Counted from the stretch's first letter, positions 51,901 to 62,425 are shown. The stretch is DNA of 64,000 nt from Paramagnetospirillum magneticum AMB-1 (GCF_000009985.1 NC_007626.1:3713943-3777942); one strand, 5' to 3'. The notes: a model not told the origin generated them from the letters alone. Numbers and translations are program-made.

Positions 51901-51982
51901 CCAGGATGCCGGCCAGCACCACCGCGAAGGCCAGCAGCCAGGTGGCGACGGGGCGGCGGATGAAAGGCGCCGAGACGTTCAT
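48914..51982 (-). CDS. mdtB: RND efflux pump, first subunit (MdtB/MuxB-like)
   Basis: 1,022 residues. It starts MNVSAPFIRRPVATWLLAFAVV, has ALPQVDFPTIQVTTQLPGAS, the relay motif AGFVVDDAIVMIENIVRYIEKG, KGFLPTQDTGL at the second half, and GIVKKNAIMMIDFAIEAER near the end. It shares the fold and roughly half its residues by eye with the downstream pump, so the two are paralogous partners rather than a recent duplicate. A 160-base gap containing a REP-like element separates it from the adaptor gene upstream; the downstream pump follows within 5 bases. Confidence 0.9.
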   Translation of the reverse strand: MNVSAPFIRRPVATWLLAFAVVLAGILGFRLLPVSALPQVDFPTIQVTTQLPGASAETIATLITTPLERQFGLIPGLAVMTSTSSQGTSALTLQFDLSKSIDVASEEVQAAIDAARGVLPTQLPYPPVYSKVNPADPPIMTLALTSDSLPITRLNDVADTLLAQKLSQIGGVGRVLIEGGQRPAVRVRMDPARLAAYGLSLEDVRSALSKANVDMPKGSFDGVAQALSIGANDQISDPLAYPAQVVAWKNGAPVRVSDLGDVVEGVENSRVAGWFDGKPAVILNIQRQPGANIVATVDRLQAKLPELTRVVPTGVKVSVLADRTETIRASVADVEFTLVLTIILVIGVIWAFLRSVRATLIPAVALPLSLIGTFGVMALAGFSLDNLSLMALTISAGFVVDDAIVMIENIVRYIEKGMKPLDAALAGSKEIGFTIVSLTVSLVAVFIPLLFMTGIVGRLFREFALTLAVAVVVSAVVSLTLTPMMCAHLLKGGHEEAKSGRFFLALSRAYARSLDWVLGHQAATLWVAFATLALTIGLYVFMPKGFLPTQDTGLIVATTDARADVSFSTMMDMQRRVSELARTDADVTAVASFIGAGPINPTANTGQMTIVLKPRKQRSASAEQIIARLAEKVSPVAGMEVHFRPAQDIQISHRTSRTQYQYTLTDIDAVELAQWVPLVVERLRASPLLTDVATDSQEGGLQADIRIDRDKAARLGVLPQAIDDTLYDAFGQRQISTIYSQVNQYKVVLEVTPEYQGGPEALGALYVRSSSGALVPLSAVASVTRARVPLLITHQGQFPAVTISFNLASGASLGAATAAIDALQHEMGMPETITGEYSGDAAEFRRALDSQPWLIVAAMVVIYIVLGVLYESTIHPVTIMSTLPSAGIGALLALLVTGHDLSLVGLIGIVLLMGIVKKNAIMMIDFAIEAERHEGLNPRDAIVKASLLRFRPIMMTTMAALLGAIPLAIDAGTGSELRRPLGISIVGGLVLSQLITLYTTPVIYLAFERLKRRFVPAAAPAE

Positions 51983-52006
51983 GACCGGTTGGCCTCACAG
52001 GATTTT

Positions 52007-52111
52007 GTCATTCCGAGCGCAGGCGAGGAATCCCCGCCTGGAGGGACGGTGCCGATTCTGACGGGCCGGACCAGGACGAGATCCTTCCTCCCGTTGGTCG
52101 TCAGGATGACA
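52007..52111. repeat. REP-like interspersed palindromic element
   Basis: The gap between the adaptor and first pump gene carries an imperfect inverted repeat of about 105 bases. The left end is TGTCATTCCGAGCG and the right end TCGTCAGGATGACA, with inner GCGAGGAATC answered by GAGATCCTTC. This sequence type (TGTCATYCYGAG ... GGATC) is familiar to me as a dispersed palindromic repeat in many bacteria. It would form a long hairpin in the operon mRNA between the adaptor and pump coding regions. Confidence 0.7.
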
Positions 52112-52142
52112 GGGTCATGCGTTCTGGGCCGGATTCCGGGCG

Positions 52143-53360
52143 TCATTGCGGCCTGCCCGCGCGGCCCTTTCCCTCACCGCGACCCTGGCCTTGCCCCTGG
52201 CCCTCGCCGGCCTTGTCGCCGGTGCTGATGCGGGCGCCGGGCTGCAGCTTGGCGGTGCCCTCCACCACCACGGTGTCACCCTCGGCCAGTCCTTCGTCCA
52301 CCAGGGCCTGGCCCGCCTCGACGGTGGCGACCTTGACCGCGCGCATCTCCACGGTGCGGTCCTCCTTGACGGCGAAGACATAGGGTCCCTGGGGGCCGCG
52401 CTGCACCGCCTGGGCCGGCACCACCAGCCCGTCCTTGCGCGTCGACAGCAGCAGCCGCACGTTGACGAAGCCGCCCGGCCACAGCTTGCGCTCGGCGTTG
52501 GGCATCACCGCCTTCAGCTTGATGGTGCCGGTGGTCTGGTCGATCTGGTTGTCCACCAGTTCCAGCTCGCCCGTGTCGGCCAGCGCCCGGGTTTCCGGCC
52601 GCAGGGCCTGAACCGCGAGCTTGCCATCCAGGCGCAACTGCTCGTTCACCGCCGCCAGGGATTGCTGCGGCAGGGTGAAGACCACCGAAATGGGCTGCAC
52701 CTGGGTCAGCGTCACCAGACCGGTGGCGTCCGACGCCCGCACGATGTTGCCGCGATCCACCAGCCGCATGCCGGTGCGCCCGTCGATGGGCGCGGCGATC
52801 ACCGTATAGGACAGCATGGTCTTGGCATTGGAGGCCGAGGCCTCGTCGGCCCGCACCGTGGCCTCCAGCTGGCGCACCAGGGCGCGCTGGGTATCGACGC
52901 TCTGGCCCGAGACGCGGTCGCCCAGGCTGACATAGCGGGCCAGATCGCGCTTGGCTGCCTCCAGTTGGGCGCTGTCCTTGTCGCGGGTGGCCAGGGCCTG
53001 CTCGTATTGGGCGCGGTAGGTGCGGGGATCGATCTGGGCCAGCACGTCGCCGGCATGAACGTCCTGGCCCTCCTTGAACAGGACCTCCACCAGTTCGCCG
53101 TCGACCCGCGAGCGCACCGTGACGGTGTTATAGGCCTGCACCGTGCCGATGGCGTCGAGATAGATGGGCATGTCGCGCCGGGCGACGCTGGTCACCGTGA
53201 CCACCACCGGGCGTCCGTCGGGACCGCCGGGCCGACCGCCGGTCTTAGCCGGCTGCGGCGTGGGCCACAGCGCGAACGCCAGACCGGCCGCCGCCGCCAG
53301 ACCGCCGGCCAGGGTCGCCCGCTTGCGCCAAACAGGGTTCTTGAGATCAAAGGAAGGCAA
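52143..53360 (-). CDS. mdtA: RND efflux periplasmic adaptor (MdtA/MuxA-like)
   Basis: 405 residues. It has a short basic start, one membrane anchor (ATLAGGLAAAAGLAFALW), a Gly/Pro-rich linker, and the MdtA-type phrase MPIYLDAIGTVQAYNTVTVRSRVDGEL with EGQDVHAGDVLAQIDPRTY. Then come a helical hairpin, the lipoyl return TVIAAPIDGRTGMRLVDRGN, and a C-terminal Gly/Gln/Arg-rich tail (GEGQGQGQGRGEGKGR). It joins the two pumps to an outer channel. The frame is open to a GTG at 53435, but the segment before 53360 is not adaptor-like. A TTG at 53360 has CAGGAG six bases upstream, so I take that start. It is divergent from the FIST gene. Confidence 0.88.
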   Translation of the reverse strand: MPSFDLKNPVWRKRATLAGGLAAAAGLAFALWPTPQPAKTGGRPGGPDGRPVVVTVTSVARRDMPIYLDAIGTVQAYNTVTVRSRVDGELVEVLFKEGQDVHAGDVLAQIDPRTYRAQYEQALATRDKDSAQLEAAKRDLARYVSLGDRVSGQSVDTQRALVRQLEATVRADEASASNAKTMLSYTVIAAPIDGRTGMRLVDRGNIVRASDATGLVTLTQVQPISVVFTLPQQSLAAVNEQLRLDGKLAVQALRPETRALADTGELELVDNQIDQTTGTIKLKAVMPNAERKLWPGGFVNVRLLLSTRKDGLVVPAQAVQRGPQGPYVFAVKEDRTVEMRAVKVATVEAGQALVDEGLAEGDTVVVEGTAKLQPGARISTGDKAGEGQGQGQGRGEGKGRAGRPQ

Positions 53361-53552
53361 GGCCCGCTCCTGGGAATTCCGTCGGCCTGGATTATGACCA
53401 TAGCGCCCCGGCCTGTCAGTAACAGAGGGTAACACCGTGTTCGCCCCCGGGCTGCTGTGGTATTTTCATTCGGTTAATAAGAAACTTATACTTCATGCAT
53501 ATTCTCTCGCTAGGATACTACCCATTCGCAAGGGGCCGGGAGGGAACCATCC

Positions 53553-54683
53553 ATGTGGATTGAACAACGGGTCTGGACGGCCCAGGCCGGGTGGACCGTG
53601 ACCGGAGCCGGTTCGGACAAGCCGTCCCTCGTCCTCTATTTCGCGGCGCCCGGAACGTTGCCGGCCGAGGATATCCTGGCCGACCTCAGGGCCGCCTATG
53701 GCGACGCCCCCATCGTGGGCTGCACCACGGGCGGCGAGATTCTCGGCTCCGAAGTCATCGACGATTCGGTGGTGGTTTCGGCCCTGGGCTTCGCCTTGGC
53801 CTCGGTGCGGGTGGCCAGCCGCGATCTTGCCGACCTGTCGCAATCGCGGGCAACCGGCGCCGCCCTGGCCGGCGATCTGGCGGGCGAGGGCCTGCGCGCC
53901 CTCTTCATCCTGTCGGACGGCACCAAGGTCAACGGCGATGCCCTGGTGGCGGGCTGCCTGTCGGCCGTCCCGCCCGACGTGGTGGTGACCGGCGGGCTGG
54001 CGGGTGACGGCGCCCGGTTCCAGTCCACGGCGGTGGGCTGCGACGATCCCATGCGTCCCGGACGGGTGGCGGCGGTGGGCTTTTACGGCGAGTCGCTCTC
54101 CATCGGCCATGGCAGCTTCGGCGGCTGGGATGAATTCGGCCCGCCCCGGACCATCACCCGCTCGGCGGCCAATGTACTGTACGAGCTGGACGGCGAGCCG
54201 GCCCTGGATCTCTACAAGCGCTATCTCGGCGACGAGGCGCAAGGCTTGCCGGGCAGCGCCCTGCTGTTCCCGCTGTCCATCCGCCCGGCGGGCGAGGACG
54301 CCGGCGGCGAGGTGGTCCGCACCATCGTCGGCATCGACGAACAGGCCAAGTCCATGATTTTTGCCGGCGACGTGCCCACCGGCCATCTGGCCCGACTGAT
54401 GCGCGGCAATTTCGACAATCTGGTGGACGGCGCCGGGCGCGCCGCCGAGGCGGCCTCCGCCTCGGTCGGACCCTGCCTGGGCCTGCTGGTCAGCTGCATC
54501 GGCCGCAAGCTGCTGATGGGCCAGCGCATCGCCGAGGAGGTGGAGATCGTCTCCGACGTCCTGGGCAAAACGGCCAGCCTGATGGGGTTCTACTCCTACG
54601 GCGAGATCTCGCCGCACGGCTTCACCGGCAAATGCGAGCTGCACAACCAGACCATGACCATCACCACCATATCCGAGCGCTGA
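53553..54683 (+). CDS. FIST domain sensory protein
   Basis: 376 residues covering the FIST N and C domains. The N part contains DAPIVGCTTGGEI and LSDGTKVNGDALVAG, then VVTGGLAGDGARF. The C part contains NVLYELDGEPALDLYKRYLG and ends with GFYSYGEISPHGFTGKCELHNQTMT, the most conserved FIST_C motif. FIST proteins are soluble small-ligand sensors, thought to bind amino acids or related molecules, and are typically encoded next to kinases or chemotaxis proteins. Here the next gene, a hybrid kinase, begins right after its stop codon, so the pair should work together. GGGAGG precedes the ATG at 53553. Confidence 0.9.
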   Translation: MWIEQRVWTAQAGWTVTGAGSDKPSLVLYFAAPGTLPAEDILADLRAAYGDAPIVGCTTGGEILGSEVIDDSVVVSALGFALASVRVASRDLADLSQSRATGAALAGDLAGEGLRALFILSDGTKVNGDALVAGCLSAVPPDVVVTGGLAGDGARFQSTAVGCDDPMRPGRVAAVGFYGESLSIGHGSFGGWDEFGPPRTITRSAANVLYELDGEPALDLYKRYLGDEAQGLPGSALLFPLSIRPAGEDAGGEVVRTIVGIDEQAKSMIFAGDVPTGHLARLMRGNFDNLVDGAGRAAEAASASVGPCLGLLVSCIGRKLLMGQRIAEEVEIVSDVLGKTASLMGFYSYGEISPHGFTGKCELHNQTMTITTISER

Positions 54684-55087
54684 TTGTCTCCTCCCGCCCC
54701 TCTTCACCGCCTGCTGCAGCGCCAGCTGGCCCGCGCCTCCCGCGGCACGGCCGACGGAGCCCCCGATTACGGCGCGCTGCTGGCCCTGATCAGCGATTCC
54801 TACGAGGAACACGACAAGGAACGCCGCCTGTCGGACCGCTCGACGCGGCTGATGGAAGAGGAACTGCGCGCCGCCAACCAGGAATCCCGGCGCCAGGCCA
54901 AGGCCCACCTCCAGGCCATTCTGAACACCGTGGGCGAAGGCATCGTCATCGCCGACCCGAATGGCGCCATCGTCAGCGTCAACCCCGCCCTGCTCTCCAT
55001 CTTCGGCTACGAGCGCGACGAGGTGATCGGCAAGAATATCGACCTCCTCATCCCCTGGCGGGGCTCAAGGGGGAGGCGGTCAGCGGC

Positions 55088-55091
<4 letters not shown>
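54684..55091 (+). CDS. hybrid sensor kinase, N-terminal fragment before a frameshift
   Basis: 135 residues: a helical lead (LHRLLQRQLARASRG, then EEHDKERRLSDRSTRLMEEELRAANQE) and the first half of a PAS domain (LQAILNTVGEGIVIADPNGAIVSVNPALLSIFGYERDEVIGKNIDLLIP). After LLIP the frame becomes nonsense and stops at 55089-55091. The rest of the PAS domain continues in another frame (next entry). The start is a TTG directly after the FIST stop. Restoring one C in the C run at 55052-55055 would give LLIPLAGLKGEAVSG and rejoin the two parts. It could be a real mutation, a sequencing error, or two coupled products. Confidence 0.75.
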
Positions 55092-57985
<2,894 letters not shown>

Positions 57986-57994
57986 GGACGCGCC

Positions 57995-59014
57995 ATGATC
58001 GCCCTGCTCATCGATGACAATCCCACCAATCTGATGCTGCTCAAGCATCGGCTGATCAAGATCGAGGGCTGCGAGGTGGTCTGCATGGAATCGGCCCTCG
58101 ACGCCCTGGCTTGGTGCGAGGCCAACACCCCCGACATCATCCTCACCGATTACATGATGCCCGGCATGGACGGGCTGGACTTCATCCGCCAGGTGCGCCG
58201 GCGCGAGGAGATGCAGGATGTTCCGGTGGTGGTGGTCACCACCTCCGACGTCAAGGAAATCCGCCAGCAGGCCCTGGACCTGGGCGCGGCCGACTTCCTC
58301 ACCAAGCCGGTGGACGGGCCGGAGCTGATGGCGCGGACCCGCAACCTGCTGGCGCTGCGGCAATCGCGCCTCGCCCTGCACGACCGCGCCGCCGAGGAAC
58401 TGGTGATGCGGCTGTCCAAGGCGGCGGAATATCGCGATCCGGAAACCGGCGCCCATATCGAGCGCATGGCCCGCTATTCCGCGCTGATCGCCCGGCGGAT
58501 GGGATTGCCCAATGAAGCGGTGGAGCGCCTGGAACTGGCCGCCCCCATGCACGACGTGGGCAAGGTGGGCATTCCCGACATGATCCTGCTGAAGCCCGAC
58601 CGGCTGTCCGAGACCGAATTCACCATCATGAAGCAGCACGCCATGTATGGCTGGGAGATCCTGAAGGACAGCTCGTCGCAACTGGTGCGCCTGGCGGCGC
58701 TGATCGCCAGGACCCACCACGAGAAGTTCGATGGCAGCGGCTATCCCGAAGGGCTGGCCGGCGACAAGATCCCCCTGGAGGGACGGATCGTGGCGGTGGC
58801 CGACGTCTTCGACGCCCTGACCTCGACACGCCCTTACAAGACGCCCTGGCCGGTGGACAAGGCGGCGGCCTTCCTGGGCGAGCAGAAGGGGTGTCACTTC
58901 GACCCGGCCTGCGTCGATGCATTCCTGTCCGATCTCGGCGAGGTGCTGCGCATCAAGGCGCAATTCCTCGATCACGGCGACGAGGCGCCGCCCCACCCCC
59001 TGGCCGATTACTGA
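57995..59014 (+). CDS. response regulator with HD-GYP c-di-GMP phosphodiesterase domain
   Basis: 339 residues. A receiver domain (residues 1-120) has acidic D7/D8, phospho-acceptor D52 (LTDYMMPGMDG) and KP at 104-105. An HD-GYP domain covers residues about 130-320, with HD at 186-187 (MHDVGKVGIP), HHEKFDGSGYPEG at 241-253 and VADVFDALTSTRPYK. All metal-binding and GYP residues look intact, as in active RpfG-type c-di-GMP phosphodiesterases. Directly downstream of the hybrid kinase, it probably receives phosphate from that relay. Its 3' end overlaps the convergent HD-GYP gene by 7 bases. Confidence 0.93.
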   Translation: MIALLIDDNPTNLMLLKHRLIKIEGCEVVCMESALDALAWCEANTPDIILTDYMMPGMDGLDFIRQVRRREEMQDVPVVVVTTSDVKEIRQQALDLGAADFLTKPVDGPELMARTRNLLALRQSRLALHDRAAEELVMRLSKAAEYRDPETGAHIERMARYSALIARRMGLPNEAVERLELAAPMHDVGKVGIPDMILLKPDRLSETEFTIMKQHAMYGWEILKDSSSQLVRLAALIARTHHEKFDGSGYPEGLAGDKIPLEGRIVAVADVFDALTSTRPYKTPWPVDKAAAFLGEQKGCHFDPACVDAFLSDLGEVLRIKAQFLDHGDEAPPHPLADY

Positions 59015-60606
59015 AGGCTGGGCCGATCCCCCAGCGGCAGCCGTCCCTCGGCCGCCAGAACGCGGCAGGCATCCACCACCGCCGCGTCGAACAGGGTGCC
59101 GCTGTGGGCGATGATCTCGCGCATGGCCGCATCCAGGCCCAGGGCGGCACGGTACGGACGGTCCGAGGCGATGGCTTCGACCACGTCGGCCACGGCCAGA
59201 ATGCGGGCCTCGAAAAGGATCTCGTCCCCCTTCAGCCCGTCGGGATAGCCGCTTCCGTCCATGCGTTCGTGGTGATGGCGCACCATGTCGGCGATGGGCC
59301 AGGGAAAGTCCACGCCGTTGAGAATCTCGCAGCCATCGGCGGAATGGTTGCGGATGATGTCGAATTCCAGGGCCGACAGACGGCCGGGGCGGGTCAGCAT
59401 CTCGGCCGGAATGCCGATCTTGCCGATATCGTGGATGGTGCCGGCCACCCGCAGGCCCTTCAGCGTCTCGGCCGGCAATCCCAGTTGCCGGCCAATGGCC
59501 ACCGCGATCTCGGCGACCCGCCGCTGATGGCCGGCGGTATAGGGATCGCGCACCTCGATGGTGGAGGCCACCGCCTCGATGGTGCCTTCCAGGGCACGCT
59601 CCAGCGCCGCCTGGGCCCGCTCGCCATCCTTGATCTGGCGCTTCAGGTCGCCGGTATGCACCAGCATGCGCCCGGTCAGCGGGCGCAGGATCAGCACGAA
59701 GCCGACCATGCCGAATCCCACCAGCACCAGGGCGCCGGCCGCCACCGACAGGACCAGCTGGTCGATATTGCTGTGCAGTTCGGCCAGATCCTGGCGCACC
59801 ATCACGATCCAGTCGCTGCCGGGCAGGCGCTGGGACAGGACCACGTCGGGCACGGCGCCGGGCCGGGTCAGATACAGGGGCTCGGGATCGATCGCGGCCC
59901 GCGAGAACGCCTCGGCCACCTCGTCATCCCCCCCCGCGCTCCCGTCGCGGCGGGGAAAGAACACCTGGGCGCCCGAGGCCGCCAGGCGTCCGAGAATGAT
60001 CTCTCCGGTCCGCCCCAGGGTTTCCACGTCGGCGACGATGGCACGCAGGCCCTGGGCGTCGAACAGCAGCAGGTCGTGACCTTCGCGGGTGCCGTCGCGC
60101 CCCAGGATCGGCGCCGAGACCAGCAGGACCCAGCGGCCGTCGATCAGGGTGGGTGCCCCCAGGGCCGGGGGCTCGCCCGCCTCGGGGCTCCACAGGGCGG
60201 GAGGAACGGACGCCCCCACCGACACCAGCGGACGATAATCCCGGCCGACGCGCAGGATGCCCAGCATGTCGCGCGACAGCTTCATGGAATCGCCGAGTTT
60301 GTCGGCAGTGAAAGCCTGCAGCTTGTCCAGGCTCATGGCGCCCTGGTTGTAGCTGCTCAAGGCGTCGCGGATGACGCTGCGGCTGGTCACCTGGCGGGCC
60401 ATGTCGCCCATGCGGTCCACCGTCTCGCGCAGGGCGGCGACCTGGAGGTCCAGGCCGTGCTCCAGGGCCTGGTCCGCCGAACGGACCATCTGCCGGTGCA
60501 AGGGAATGATGGCGGCCAGGGCGACGCCCAATCCAACGACGGCCATGGCCAGCACTGCGTAGACGATGATATTGCGCTGCAGTTTGACAGCGTCGATGAC
60601 CTGCAC
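59008..60606 (-). CDS. membrane sensor with HD-GYP c-di-GMP phosphodiesterase domain
   Basis: 532 residues: membrane helix (IIVYAVLAMAVVGLGVALAAIIP), a periplasmic sensory region of about 250 residues with Cache-like features (GRTGEIILGR, SDWIVMVRQDL), a second membrane helix (LVLSVAAGALVLVGFGMVGFVLI), a short coiled linker and an HD-GYP domain. The active-site motifs are TIHDIGKIGIP and HHHERMDGSGYPDG, with VADVVEAIASDRPYR. It should hydrolyse c-di-GMP in response to an outside signal. It is convergent with the REC-HD-GYP gene (7-base overlap). An FNR-type box lies 19-44 bases before its start. Confidence 0.92.
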   Translation of the reverse strand: MQVIDAVKLQRNIIVYAVLAMAVVGLGVALAAIIPLHRQMVRSADQALEHGLDLQVAALRETVDRMGDMARQVTSRSVIRDALSSYNQGAMSLDKLQAFTADKLGDSMKLSRDMLGILRVGRDYRPLVSVGASVPPALWSPEAGEPPALGAPTLIDGRWVLLVSAPILGRDGTREGHDLLLFDAQGLRAIVADVETLGRTGEIILGRLAASGAQVFFPRRDGSAGGDDEVAEAFSRAAIDPEPLYLTRPGAVPDVVLSQRLPGSDWIVMVRQDLAELHSNIDQLVLSVAAGALVLVGFGMVGFVLILRPLTGRMLVHTGDLKRQIKDGERAQAALERALEGTIEAVASTIEVRDPYTAGHQRRVAEIAVAIGRQLGLPAETLKGLRVAGTIHDIGKIGIPAEMLTRPGRLSALEFDIIRNHSADGCEILNGVDFPWPIADMVRHHHERMDGSGYPDGLKGDEILFEARILAVADVVEAIASDRPYRAALGLDAAMREIIAHSGTLFDAAVVDACRVLAAEGRLPLGDRPSLQ

Positions 60607-60624
60607 TCGAACCGACCTCCACCT

Positions 60625-60650
60625 CGTGATTTGACTTCTATCAAATCACG
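60625..60650. promoter_or_regulatory. FNR/FixK-type binding box upstream of the HD-GYP sensor gene
   Basis: A perfect 10-bp dyad CGTGATTTGA-N6-TCAAATCACG is centred between 60637 and 60638. Inside it TTGAC-N4-ATCAA matches nine of ten fixed positions of the FNR/FixK consensus TTGAT-N4-ATCAA with the same centre. It sits just before the HD-GYP gene (start 60606) and 18 bases beyond the stop of the upstream hydrolase gene. It could alternatively be a terminator of the hydrolase gene, but there is no T run. Confidence 0.55.
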
Positions 60651-60667
60651 GCCGGAAAACGCAATGA

Positions 60668-61438
60668 CTACAGGAAAGACCCGATCGCCGCCATGAAGCC
60701 GGACGGGTTGTCGGCATGGACCCAATGGCCCGCGCCCGGGACTTCCACGGTCTCGGCGCGGGGGAAGAACTGGGCGATCACGTCCTCGTGCGCCGGCCGG
60801 ATGTAATCCGAGGTTTCTCCGGCCACGAACAGGGTCGGCCCCTCATAGCAGGCGCCGTCGGGAAAGGGCGGAAAGGCCAGGATGTCGTCCATATGGGCGC
60901 CCAGCACCGCCAGATTGGGCCGCCAGCGATAACCGCCGGCGCCGCCCTCCAGATTCTGCATCAGGAAGGCGCGCACGCCCTTGTCGGGAATGGCGGCGGC
61001 CAGGGCGGCCTCCACCTCTCCCCGCGACGAGATCTCGGCCAGGGGCACGCCGCGCATGGCCTTGATATAGGGGGCGAAGGTATGGCTGTAGGAGACCGGG
61101 GCGATGTCCACTACCACCAGCCGCTCCACCATGTCGGGGCGGGTCAGGGCCAGGGTCATGGCCGCCTTGCCGCCCATGGAATGGCCCATGACCGCCGCCC
61201 TGCCGCCCAGGTGATCGATCACGGCCGCCAGTTCGCGGGCCATGAAAGGGTAATCCATGATCTCGGTCCACGGGCTGGCGCCGTGATTGGGCAGGTCGAG
61301 AGCCAGAACCCGCCGGGTCTCACCCAGGGTCTTGACCACCGCCCCCCAATTGCGGGCCGAGCCCAACAGGCCGTGCAGGATCAGCAGCGGCACCCCATGG
61401 GGAGCGCCGTGACCGGCCGTGATGGCGTGAAGCCGCAT
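60668..61438 (-). CDS. alpha/beta hydrolase (YbfF-like esterase)
   Basis: 256 residues, a complete alpha/beta-hydrolase. It has an oxyanion HGLLGSARNW near residue 22, LDLPNHGAS, a nucleophile elbow GHSMGG (Ser87), then VVDIAPVSY, and the catalytic His in GAGHWVHAD near the C-terminus. LDLPNHG with VVDIAPV is the pattern I associate with YbfF-type thioesterases/esterases; the substrate is not known. It begins at the base following the stop codon of the PilZ gene, so the two are translationally coupled, which pairs a c-di-GMP receptor with a hydrolase. Confidence 0.9.
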   Translation of the reverse strand: MRLHAITAGHGAPHGVPLLILHGLLGSARNWGAVVKTLGETRRVLALDLPNHGASPWTEIMDYPFMARELAAVIDHLGGRAAVMGHSMGGKAAMTLALTRPDMVERLVVVDIAPVSYSHTFAPYIKAMRGVPLAEISSRGEVEAALAAAIPDKGVRAFLMQNLEGGAGGYRWRPNLAVLGAHMDDILAFPPFPDGACYEGPTLFVAGETSDYIRPAHEDVIAQFFPRAETVEVPGAGHWVHADNPSGFMAAIGSFL

Positions 61439-61783
61439 CTAGTGCCTGAACAGATGGGACCGGCCGACCAGCAGCCGGCCGATATGGCGCCCCACCACCT
61501 TCATCAGCGAGAAGGTGGGACGGACGAACTCCACCGCCACCCAGTCCGGCCCCAGGGCCCGGACCATGGCGACACCCTTGGCCAGCGGGTTGGGGTCCTC
61601 GTAGGCCGAGCGCAGTTCGAAGGTGAAGCGATAGCCGTGGTTGAGCAGGCCGGGCGGCCGCCGGAACTTCAACCCGCCGATGGAGATGTCGACGACCTCG
61701 ACCAGGATGCCGTCGAACAGCATGAACAGGCCTTCGCCTTCGTGACGATCATCGACGCGTCGGTCGTTGCTGGCGGACTTCAC
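61439..61783 (-). CDS. PilZ-domain protein
   Basis: 114 residues. NDRRVDDRHEGEG carries the arginine motif and VDISIGG the D-x-S-x-x-G motif, as in c-di-GMP-binding PilZ domains. It continues with LKFRRPPGLLNHGYRFTFEL and VAVEFVRPTFS. The frame is open to 61873, but the extra N-terminal stretch is low-complexity. The GTG at 61783, with AGGGG 8 bases before it, starts right before the PilZ motif, so I use that. It has no separation from the hydrolase gene downstream. Confidence 0.82.
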   Translation of the reverse strand: MKSASNDRRVDDRHEGEGLFMLFDGILVEVVDISIGGLKFRRPPGLLNHGYRFTFELRSAYEDPNPLAKGVAMVRALGPDWVAVEFVRPTFSLMKVVGRHIGRLLVGRSHLFRH

Positions 61784-61910
61784 GAGCGCTTCCCCTGCGG
61801 ATGGACTGGACAACAGTCTAGCAGGACATGGCGGGCCGCGCATCCATCCTGTTGACGGATTCCGCCGAGGCAAAATACCCCGGGGAAAGACCCTACGAGA
61901 AAACCACTAG

Positions 61911-61939
61911 AACCAAGGTATGGTATTAAGCCCTTGGTT
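61911..61939. promoter_or_regulatory. inverted repeat AACCAAGG-N13-CCTTGGTT
   Basis: Perfect 8-base arms (61911-61918 and 61932-61939) lie in the gap between the divergent PilZ-hydrolase operon and the small ORF at 62103. The 21-base spacing between arm starts would place both arms on one face of the helix, which suits an operator. The rest of the gap (61784-62102) holds a possible -10 TATAAT at 62028-62033 without a good -35. Confidence 0.35.
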
Positions 61940-62102
61940 GATTTCAATTTTATGGAGTTTACGAAACTCATACCAACACTGGGGTTACTCCCCCCAATGC
62001 ACGCCACTCGGGCAGTCTTGAAATGACTATAATTTGTTCACTTCGAATTTTCCGGAAATTCCGGCGAAGCAACACCAAAAGCCCCCCCGGAGTGGAAACA
62101 CC

Positions 62103-62288
62103 ATGAACAACCAGATCACCCCCGTCACCGTGACCACGTCCCAGACCCTGCTGAAGGCCGCCATGGCCGATCTCGAGCGGGCGACCCCCAACTCGCGTCC
62201 GGGCGACAAGGTTTCGCTGGTGGCGAATCAGTGGCAGGACACCTTCATCATGACGGCGCGTTATGGCTGGCTGCGGCTGCCGCACTGA
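62103..62288 (+). CDS. small hypothetical protein
   Basis: 61 residues starting MNNQITPVTVTTSQTLLKAAM and ending TARYGWLRLPH. It is not a shadow of another gene. It has codon use like its neighbours, GGAG before the ATG and a TATAAT at 62028-62033 upstream. The mid part (LERATPNSRPGDKVSLVANQW) looks soluble; there is no signal, membrane helix or metal motif. I do not recognise the family. It is followed 33 bases later by the 3' end of the tRNA gene on the other strand. Confidence 0.6.
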   Translation: MNNQITPVTVTTSQTLLKAAMADLERATPNSRPGDKVSLVANQWQDTFIMTARYGWLRLPH

Positions 62289-62320
62289 TCGCGGAAGCGG
62301 GCGCCATCGGCCACGGGCGA

Positions 62321-62397
62321 TGGCGCGCCCTGCTGGGCTCGAACCAGCGACCTGCCGCTTAGAAGGCGGCTGCTCTATCCAACTGAGCTAAGGGCGC
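62321..62397 (-). tRNA. tRNA-Arg (anticodon UCU)
   Basis: A 77-base cloverleaf including an encoded CCA. Acceptor GCGCCCT pairs with AGGGCGC (G73 then CCA). D arm GCTC/GAGC, anticodon stem GCCGC/GCGGC with loop CTTCTAA (anticodon TCT), and T arm GCTGG-TTCGAGC-CCAGC all pair without mismatch. It reads AGA/AGG, which are rare codons in this GC-rich DNA. No integrase or direct-repeat attachment site is seen beside it. Confidence 0.96.
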
Positions 62398-62425
62398 CCG
62401 TCGCCGCCAGGAGAGGCCGCTCGGG

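Noticed and set aside
46257..52228. Long plus-strand frames antisense to the two MdtB/MdtC-like pumps
   Set aside because: Same reasons: His/Gln/Gly-rich translation, no motif, real pumps on the minus strand.
62321..62397. tRNA-Arg as an integration site of a genomic island
   Set aside because: No integrase, no direct repeat of the tRNA 3' end and no compositional change were seen beside it.
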